Of a stretch of 9,942 bases of DNA, positions 5,732 through 9,942 are shown piece after piece. The stretch spans positions 1 through 9,942 of the forward strand of contig JAUWQK010000025.1 in the NCBI GenBank assembly GCA_030611115.1, written 5' to 3'. The notes under the pieces were generated by a model. It was given only the letters and a program-made list of their open reading frames with translations. It was not told the origin of the DNA and did not search any database. Each line of letters begins with the position of its first letter. Within the stretch, counting starts at the first letter, position 1. The position numbers and the translations under genes are program-made. This DNA is from Deltaproteobacteria bacterium (GTDB lineage Bacteria > Desulfobacterota > Desulfobacteria > Desulfobacterales > ETH-SRB1).

Positions 5732-7165
5732 TTAAAATTGTTTGCGTTTGTTGGATGACAAAAGTTCCATCATTTCCCGATATTTAGCTACTGTTCTCCT
5801 CGCAATATTTATGTTTGATTCTTTTAAAAGTTTTGTAATTTTTTCATCACTATACGGCTTGCTTGCATCCTCGTTTAAAATAATCTGTCTAATTTTTTCC
5901 TGGACGCTGGCAGAAGCTATTGAATCGCCATCGATGCGATTAATAGAACTATTAAAAAAATATTTCAATTCAAAAAGGCCCTGCGGGGTATAGGCATACT
6001 TATTTGTTGTAACTCTGCTGATTGTCGATTCATGCATACCTATGTCCTCTGCAACATCTCTTAACACCATAGGCTTTAAGTGTGCTATCCCATTTTCAAA
6101 AAATTCCCGCTGAAAATTCAATATGCTTTCCATCACTTTATAGATGGTTTTTTGACGTTGCTGAATACTCTTTATCAACCAGGATGCCGAACGTATCTTA
6201 TCTTGCAGGTATTCTTTTGCCTTACCTGAAAGTTTCCCGCCACGACTTATAAACTGCTTATAATATGAATTTATATGAAGTTTTGGGACGCCGTCGTCAT
6301 TCAGTAATATCAAAAAACCATCTTCAAGTTTATAAACAAAAATATCGGGGTTAATATATTGAGGCTCTTCAACGCTGAAAGTCCGTCCCGGCTTCGGCTC
6401 AAATTCTTTTATAATATTTACGGCAGAAACAACCTCCTGGATATTAATTTTTAAGGCACTGGCAATGGCTTTGTAATTCTTGTTTTCAAGATGATTGATA
6501 TGGTCTTTTATGATATCCGTAACTATGGTATTATTCAGCTTAAAATGCTTTGCCTGTACCAGCAGGCATTCTTTTAGATCGCTTGCGCCGACACCTATTG
6601 GATCAAATGTCTTTATTAGTGATAATAGCTGATTAACTTTATTGGATGAAGAACCGCTCGTGTTGATAAGATCTTCAACAGGAATATCAAGATAACCATC
6701 CTTGTTAAGGTTTCCTATTATCAGGCTTCCAATCTTTTCTTCCTCCTCCGTTGGAAAGGTCATAAGCAGTTGCCAGAGAAGATGGTCATTCAAAGATTCT
6801 TTACGGGCTACAAATGACTCGAAATTTGGTGTATTTTTTTTCTCGGTTTCAAAAGAAATTCTTCCGGTCGAATTGTATTCATCAATATAATTGCTCCAGT
6901 CAATATCATCGTTAATTTTTTCTTCTATTTCAACTTCTTTTATTGCAGGTGTATCATCAGATGCAGCCTCAGATTGATCTGCCCGCGATTCCTCATCGGC
7001 AAAATCCTGCACCTCCTCCAGCGCAGGATTTTCCTCGAGTTCCTGACGAATTGCTTCCACAAGCTCCAGTCTGGAAAGCTGCAAAAGCTTAATTGACATC
7101 TGGAGCTGCGGGGTCATTATAAGCTGCTGAGTTAATTTCAGCTCTTGTCGTAGTTCGAGTACCAT
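5732..7165 (-). CDS. rpoN: RNA polymerase sigma-54 factor
   Basis: The alternative sigma factor that recognises -24/-12 promoters and needs AAA+ activators to open DNA. The 477-residue protein has every region: glutamine-rich Region I (4-50, QELKLTQQLIMTPQLQMSIK, which contacts activators), an acidic Region II linker (about 51-110), the core-binding domain with DPIGVGASDLKECLL (188-202), a helix-turn-helix around 366-390 (VLRDVAEDIGMHESTISRVT), and the RpoN box ARRTVAKYR at 455-463, which reads the -24 element. Length is typical. The ATG is one base after the lptB stop, and the only upstream sequence is the AT-rich end of lptB with no clear ribosome binding site, so translation is probably coupled to lptB. 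The promoter proposed at 7948-7976 would drive lptB and rpoN together. Confidence 0.97.
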   Translation of the reverse strand: MVLELRQELKLTQQLIMTPQLQMSIKLLQLSRLELVEAIRQELEENPALEEVQDFADEESRADQSEAASDDTPAIKEVEIEEKINDDIDWSNYIDEYNSTGRISFETEKKNTPNFESFVARKESLNDHLLWQLLMTFPTEEEEKIGSLIIGNLNKDGYLDIPVEDLINTSGSSSNKVNQLLSLIKTFDPIGVGASDLKECLLVQAKHFKLNNTIVTDIIKDHINHLENKNYKAIASALKINIQEVVSAVNIIKEFEPKPGRTFSVEEPQYINPDIFVYKLEDGFLILLNDDGVPKLHINSYYKQFISRGGKLSGKAKEYLQDKIRSASWLIKSIQQRQKTIYKVMESILNFQREFFENGIAHLKPMVLRDVAEDIGMHESTISRVTTNKYAYTPQGLFELKYFFNSSINRIDGDSIASASVQEKIRQIILNEDASKPYSDEKITKLLKESNINIARRTVAKYREMMELLSSNKRKQF

Positions 7166-7166
7166 T

Positions 7167-7889
7167 TTATAATTTGAATTCGTCTCCTAAATATATGCGG
7201 CGGGCGGTTTCGCTTGTAGCTATTTTTTCCGGTGATCCGGCCTCAACTACCTTTCCATCACTTAATATATACGCTTTGTTGCATACTTCAAGCGTTTCCC
7301 TTACATTATGATCTGAAATAAGTATTCCAATACCATGATTTTTAAGGTGTTTTATAATATTTTTAATATCAATTACCGCCAAAGGATCAATACCCGCAAA
7401 AGGTTCATCAAGAAGTATAAATGAAGGATTCGTTGCAAGTGCCCGCGAAATTTCCAATCGCCGCCTCTCCCCTCCTGAAAGCACACCGGCCTTCTGGTCT
7501 GCAAGATTTTTTATGCCCAACTCCTCCAGAAGCATGTTTGCACGTTCCTCCCGCTCCGATCTTGAGATAGGAAGGATTTCAAGAATAGCCATGATATTCT
7601 GTTTTGTTGTAAGCTTTCTGAATACCGAAGCTTCCTGAGGTAAATAACCCACACCTTTACGCGCCCTCAAATACATTGGAAAATTTGTAATATCCTCATC
7701 GTCAAGAAAAACCTGGCCTTTATCAGATTTTATCATACCGATAGTCATATAAAAAGTAGTTGTTTTCCCAGCACCATTTGGACCGAGAAGACCAACAACT
7801 CCACCGCTTTCTACGCTGAGGCTGACTGAATTTACAACTTTTCTTCCATTATATATTTTGACCAGATTTTTTAAAGCCAAAACTGACAT
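7167..7889 (-). CDS. lptB: LPS export ABC transporter ATPase LptB
   Basis: The cytoplasmic ATPase of LptB2FGC, which powers extraction of LPS from the inner membrane. The 240-residue protein has Walker A GPNGAGKT (36-43), Q-loop Q85 in GYLPQEASVF, the signature LSGGERRR (137-144), Walker B FILLDEP (157-163) with catalytic E162, and switch H194 in ISDHNV. The LPQEASVFRKLT stretch and the YLGDEFKL tail are typical of LptB rather than other ABC ATPases. lptF and lptG are not in the window and are expected elsewhere. The gene is 115 bp after lptA; that gap is almost entirely a heptamer-type inverted repeat. The bases just before the ATG (CGGCTACTAAT) lack a recognisable ribosome binding site, perhaps because repeat DNA replaced the original leader. 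rpoN follows after one base. Confidence 0.96.
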   Translation of the reverse strand: MSVLALKNLVKIYNGRKVVNSVSLSVESGGVVGLLGPNGAGKTTTFYMTIGMIKSDKGQVFLDDEDITNFPMYLRARKGVGYLPQEASVFRKLTTKQNIMAILEILPISRSEREERANMLLEELGIKNLADQKAGVLSGGERRRLEISRALATNPSFILLDEPFAGIDPLAVIDIKNIIKHLKNHGIGILISDHNVRETLEVCNKAYILSDGKVVEAGSPEKIATSETARRIYLGDEFKL

Positions 7890-7896
7890 ATTAGTA

Positions 7897-8001
7897 GCCG
7901 TTTACAGTTGTCGGTTTACGGTTCACAGAACTTCCCGCAAATCCGTTATAATCAGTACTTTTTTTGTTTTTGTCAACCGTGAACCGTAAACTGTAAACCG
8001 T
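7897..8001. repeat. inverted heptamer-type repeat between lptA and lptB
   Basis: The left arm (about 7897-7926) and right arm (about 7975-8001) are inverted relatives. They share GTTTACAGTT and TTACGGTTCAC in the same order, with a six-base insertion in the left arm. The words are variants of the TTCACGG heptamer found at 9141-9164 and 9749-9804. The arms flank a unique AT-rich centre of about 48 bases that carries a promoter candidate. In an RNA the arms could form a long hairpin between the lptA and lptB coding regions. Confidence 0.75.
7948..7976 (-). promoter_or_regulatory. candidate sigma-70 promoter for lptB-rpoN
   Basis: On the minus strand, TTGACA (7976-7971, full consensus) is followed after 17 bases by GATTAT (7953-7948, four of six to TATAAT) and a plausible start near 7941. 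An alternative -10, TATAAC (7950-7945), would give a 20-base spacer. The -35 box is formed at the inner edge of the right repeat arm, where GGTTCAC is followed by GGTTGACA. Transcription would give a leader of about 52 bases ahead of lptB, made mostly of the left arm. A good motif match in AT-rich DNA is suggestive only. Confidence 0.5.
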
Positions 8002-8004
8002 TAC

Positions 8005-8553
8005 TTATTCTTTGGAATAAAAAACAGCTTCAACACGCTTTTCATTGCCGCTTTCAACAGTCATACGGTCTTCAGCTCTGTAAATAGTTATTTTCTCACC
8101 GGAAACAAAATTAGTTCCGCTTGTGACCTTTGAATTCGGACCGGTTAAGACGAGAACACCTGTTTCACTTGTATATACTGCATGTTCTGCAACGGCAACT
8201 TTGTCATCAAAATTTATTTTTACATTGCCGCTCGAAATGATTTTTTCTATCGACCCTTCATCCGAAGTCAAGTTTTTATTGTTATCTTCAACTTTTTTAT
8301 AAAAAATCTTAAGCCTGTCAGCGGTAATAACCGTATCCTCCTGAACAGCTCTGACATTGCCAATAAATTCAGCGCATTTTACCTCGCTATCTGCTATCAG
8401 CTTGTCCGCTGTAATATAAATCTTTTTATTTTCTTTTAAATCTTCTCCTTCGGCAAAAGCAAACCTTACCATAAAACCAATTATAATTACAAGTGTCGCA
8501 GTCAGAACAAACAAACTTCGGACAGCAAAGCTGTCACAAGTTAATATTTTCAC
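8005..8553 (-). CDS. lptA: LPS transport periplasmic protein LptA
   Basis: The periplasmic bridge that passes LPS from LptC to LptD. The 182-residue protein starts with a signal peptide: a basic/polar start, hydrophobic core at about 13-28, and a likely cleavage after AFA at 32-34. The rest is an OstA-type beta-jellyroll (about 44-155) with repeated strands of the ITADKLIADSE and VITADRLKIFY kind, plus GNVRAV, SSGNVKI and TGPNSKV turns. The start is GTG (8553-8551) with AAGGGGA (8560-8566) six bases upstream. It overlaps the lptC end by 20 bp, so the two are surely co-translated. The gene order lptC-lptA-lptB is the standard arrangement. Assignment rests on fold-type repeats and context because the family is divergent in sequence. 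Confidence 0.9.
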   Translation of the reverse strand: MKILTCDSFAVRSLFVLTATLVIIIGFMVRFAFAEGEDLKENKKIYITADKLIADSEVKCAEFIGNVRAVQEDTVITADRLKIFYKKVEDNNKNLTSDEGSIEKIISSGNVKINFDDKVAVAEHAVYTSETGVLVLTGPNSKVTSGTNFVSGEKITIYRAEDRMTVESGNEKRVEAVFYSKE

Positions 8554-9118
8554 TGAAAATCCCCTTTACATTTCCCTCAAGCATGGTTTTTTTTGTATTT
8601 AAATCAAAAGAAATTGAATCTGCCGTTAATTTTTCCGAATCACTGCTTATTTCCACAAAAACATTTGAAAAAAGTATACGACGGGTATGCTCGTAATTTA
8701 ATTTTTCGGTTTTAAGCACATAATTATCATTTTTTACCACAACATTGCCGGCAACTTCAATATCATTTGATTCTGTATGTAAAAATCCCTTTTCCGCTGT
8801 AAGGTAAGCTTTTTCCCCGTCTTTCATATAAAAAACTACAGAAAGATCATCTAATATCAACTGCTTTTTTTCATCAAGCAACTTGGCTGAGCTTGCATCC
8901 AGGCTCCATTCAATCACTCCATCACGCATTGCAGTGTGATGAAGCTTGCCTAAGGACATTTTTGCCGCGCTATGTATCACGGATTTAAGTCCGGCAGTTT
9001 CATCTAAAATGTTGCGATACGTCGAAAAAACCGCGATTATAATCCCTAATAAAATAATAATAATTGCAATTAAAAAGAACTTCAATTTTCTGGGATTCTG
9101 GTTTTTCACAAAAAGCAT
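8534..9118 (-). CDS. lptC: LPS export protein LptC
   Basis: A bitopic inner-membrane protein that takes LPS from LptB2FG and hands it to LptA. The 194-residue protein has a short basic cytoplasmic start (KNQNPRKLK), one transmembrane helix at about 13-32, and a periplasmic beta-jellyroll with strands such as VIEWSLDASSAKLLDEKKQLILDDL (68-92, the family's W-x-L-x-A pattern), AYLTAEKGFLH, VVVKNDNYVLKTEKLNY and KLTADSISFDL. Length is typical of the family. The ATG (9118) is two bases from repeat DNA beginning at 9120. No clear ribosome binding site is seen, so its translation initiation region is made of repeat sequence. It overlaps lptA by 20 bp. Known LptC homologues vary greatly, so the call uses topology, strand pattern and operon position together. 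Confidence 0.88.
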   Translation of the reverse strand: MLFVKNQNPRKLKFFLIAIIIILLGIIIAVFSTYRNILDETAGLKSVIHSAAKMSLGKLHHTAMRDGVIEWSLDASSAKLLDEKKQLILDDLSVVFYMKDGEKAYLTAEKGFLHTESNDIEVAGNVVVKNDNYVLKTEKLNYEHTRRILFSNVFVEISSDSEKLTADSISFDLNTKKTMLEGNVKGIFSENINL

Positions 9119-9119
9119 G

Positions 9120-9187
9120 GTAACTACTCAGGTTATTAGGTTCACGGTTCACGGTTCACGGTTGGTTGCCTTGATCTCTTCATATTT
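9120..9187. repeat. heptamer repeat module, copy 1 (kdsC/lptC junction)
   Basis: Order here is block A (9120-9144, GTAACTACTCAGGTT then RTTAGGTTCA), about three TTCACGG heptamers (9141-9161), then block B (9162-9187, GGTTGGTTGSCTTGATCWCT and following). Positions 9141-9187 match 9781-9827 at 45 of 47 bases, and 9120-9144 match 9829-9853 at 24 of 25. It overlaps the last 14 or so codons and stop of kdsC and reaches to one base short of the lptC ATG. Confidence 0.85.
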
Positions 9188-9723
9188 AACCATTCAGCCA
9201 CTAATGGAATTTTATCCCAGAGTCCTTGAGCCTTAAGAATTGCTTCGCAGACTTCTCTAACAGCTCCAGCTCCGCCCTTTGCAGAAGTTACCATGCATGC
9301 TTTTTCCAAAACCGCCTCATGAGAATCAGCTACCGCTATAGAAAGTTCAACAATTCTCATAAGCGGCAGATCGGGCAAATCATCACCGATAAATGCTATT
9401 TCTTCAGAAGAAACACCTGTTTGTTCAGAAATAATATCCAGCGCAGCAGCCTTATCTCTGACCCCATCAAACAACATTGTAATACCAAGATTTTTACAAC
9501 GGTGATAAAGAGCTTTTGAACTCCTGCCGGTTACTATGCACACATTAAGACCTGCTTCCATTAAAAGCCTTATGCCAAGGCCATCCTTGACATTAAAAAC
9601 TTTTGTTTCTTCAGAGTTGTCATTGTAAATTATACTTCCATCAGTGAGCACACCGTCAACATCAAGCAACAGAAGTTTGATCTTTTTCAGTTTATTTTCT
9701 ATCTCTGAATCCGTACAGCTCAT
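9142..9723 (-). CDS. kdsC: 3-deoxy-D-manno-octulosonate 8-phosphate phosphatase (KdsC/YrbI)
   Basis: A HAD-superfamily phosphatase that removes phosphate from Kdo-8-phosphate, giving Kdo for the LPS inner core; cytoplasmic, and a tetramer in known members. The 193-residue product has the HAD motifs LLLDVDGVLTDG with nucleophile D21 and D23, VTGR (64-67), a conserved lysine in RDKAAAL (K91), and IGDDLPD with the metal-binding aspartates at about 114-115. The frame extends to a TTG at 9738, but the ATG at 9723-9721 is preferred because GGAAAG (9731-9736) lies seven bases before it. The C terminus is odd. After LILKAQG-type family sequence (here ILKAQGLWDKI) it runs on through AEWLN and then MKRSRQPTVNREP, which is encoded by the heptamer repeat; the TGA stop is itself part of a heptamer. 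Downstream gap to lptC is 23 bp. Confidence 0.95.
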   Translation of the reverse strand: MSCTDSEIENKLKKIKLLLLDVDGVLTDGSIIYNDNSEETKVFNVKDGLGIRLLMEAGLNVCIVTGRSSKALYHRCKNLGITMLFDGVRDKAAALDIISEQTGVSSEEIAFIGDDLPDLPLMRIVELSIAVADSHEAVLEKACMVTSAKGGAGAVREVCEAILKAQGLWDKIPLVAEWLNMKRSRQPTVNREP

Positions 9724-9730
9724 AAATAAT

Positions 9731-9736
9731 CTTTCC
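9731..9736 (-). promoter_or_regulatory. ribosome binding site that sets the kdsC start
   Basis: GGAAAG on the minus strand, seven bases before the ATG at 9723. It supports that start over the in-frame TTG at 9738, which overlaps the site and has only heptamer repeats upstream. Confidence 0.6.
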
Positions 9737-9748
9737 AATAAAAAAGTG

Positions 9749-9804
9749 ACGGTTCACAGTTCACGGTTCACAGTTCACGGTTCACGGTTCACGGTTCACG
9801 GTTG
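9749..9804. repeat. eight tandem 7-bp units (ACGGTTC), kdsA/kdsC gap
   Basis: Eight consecutive heptamers in register. Units 2 and 4 read ACAGTTC, units 1, 3, 5, 6 and 7 read ACGGTTC, and unit 8 ends in G as it enters block B. The alternation of variants looks like duplication of a two-unit block followed by homogenisation. On the minus strand (the direction of kdsC transcription) the unit reads GAACCGT, and any reading frame meets TGA within three units. On the plus strand the units stay open and would read FTVHGSR. Confidence 0.9.
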
Positions 9805-9904
9805 GTTGGCTTGATCACTTCATATTTCGTAACTACTCAGGTTGTTAGGTTCAGGGTTAGTCGGCTTTTAACCTTGAACCGTGAACCCTGAACCACTAAA
9901 CCCT
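9803..9904. repeat. heptamer repeat module, copy 2, with hairpin (kdsA/kdsC junction)
   Basis: After the tandem heptamers come block B (to 9827) and block A (9829-9853), the reverse of the order at 9120-9187. A perfect 11-base inverted pair follows: GGTTCAGGGTT 9848-9858 with AACCCTGAACC 9884-9894. An alternative inner partner, 9870-9880, would give a tighter hairpin with one wobble or mismatch. The kdsA stop codon (9870-9868) lies inside this structure, so the repeat provides the last codons of kdsA. Confidence 0.8.
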
Positions 9905-9942
9905 TGAACGGCTAATGCCTCTCTTATAGCTTTAAGCTGGAG
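9868..9942 (-). CDS. kdsA: probable Kdo-8-phosphate synthase, last 24 codons only
   Basis: A minus-strand frame enters from the right edge and ends at TAA 9870-9868. The first part, LQLKAIREAL, fits the final amphipathic helix of KdsA proteins (family tails such as LLxQLKAIRDAL). The remainder, AVQGFSGSGFTVQG, is encoded by heptamer-type repeat DNA and would be an added tail of about 14 residues. KdsA condenses phosphoenolpyruvate with arabinose 5-phosphate to Kdo-8-phosphate, the substrate of KdsC next door. Direct sequence evidence is short; the call leans on synteny, since kdsA precedes kdsC in related genomes. It could be another gene, but a coding frame ending here is likely. Confidence 0.55.
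   Translation of the reverse strand, partial: LQLKAIREALAVQGFSGSGFTVQG

Noticed and set aside
8946..9236. A 96-codon plus-strand frame containing FTVHGSR
   Set aside because: It is antisense to lptC and kdsC; FTVHGSR is only the open-strand translation of the heptamer repeat.
9749..9804. Tandem repeats as a CRISPR array or an iteron-type origin
   Set aside because: The units are 7 bp with no spacers, no cas or replication genes are nearby, and related copies sit at other gene junctions.

Overview
The window looks like a chromosomal segment of a low- to mid-GC Gram-negative bacterium. The gene order kdsA-kdsC-lptC-lptA-lptB-rpoN-hpf-ptsN-rapZ-EIIA(Man), together with a DUF362 protein and many dispersed intergenic repeats, suggests a sulfate-reducer-type member of the Desulfobacterota (Desulfobacterales-like). 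This is inferred from synteny and protein character; no marker gene in the window proves the lineage.

Layout. Positions 1-750 (+) hold the 3' part of a DUF362 gene. It converges on a long run of minus-strand genes that fills the rest of the window. In transcription order, from high to low coordinates, these are: kdsA (only its 3' tail), kdsC, lptC, lptA, lptB, rpoN, long-form hpf, ptsN (EIIA-Ntr), rapZ, a mannose-family EIIA, gap and tpiA. No tRNA, rRNA, CRISPR array, phage gene or intact transposase was seen.

How the genes fit together. kdsA and kdsC make Kdo for the LPS inner core. lptC, lptA and lptB supply parts of the machine that carries LPS to the outer membrane. rpoN (sigma-54), hpf (ribosome hibernation), ptsN, rapZ and the second EIIA form the conserved regulatory block that follows lptB in many proteobacteria. 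Two EIIA proteins of different families flank rapZ, and there is no sugar permease, HPr or EI gene here, so a regulatory PTS is implied. gap and tpiA are lower-glycolysis enzymes attached to the end of the run. Several junctions are tight: lptC/lptA overlap by 20 bp, lptB/rpoN are 1 nt apart, ptsN/rapZ 5 nt and gap/tpiA 13 nt.

The most distinctive property lies between the genes. Every junction longer than about 100 bp is filled with repeat-like DNA, of several kinds. A TTCACGG heptamer family occupies the kdsA/kdsC, kdsC/lptC and lptA/lptB junctions. There it supplies stop codons and C-terminal codons to kdsA and kdsC, and apparently a consensus -35 box upstream of lptB. A 120-bp element with 18-bp inverted ends sits between hpf and ptsN. 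A ~230-bp element with inverted ends between EIIA and gap carries the relic of a GxxExxY-family gene. A dRS3-like ATTCCC-N8-GGGAAT pair separates the convergent DUF362 and tpiA genes. The genes themselves look intact and ordinary; I did not find a new multi-gene system.
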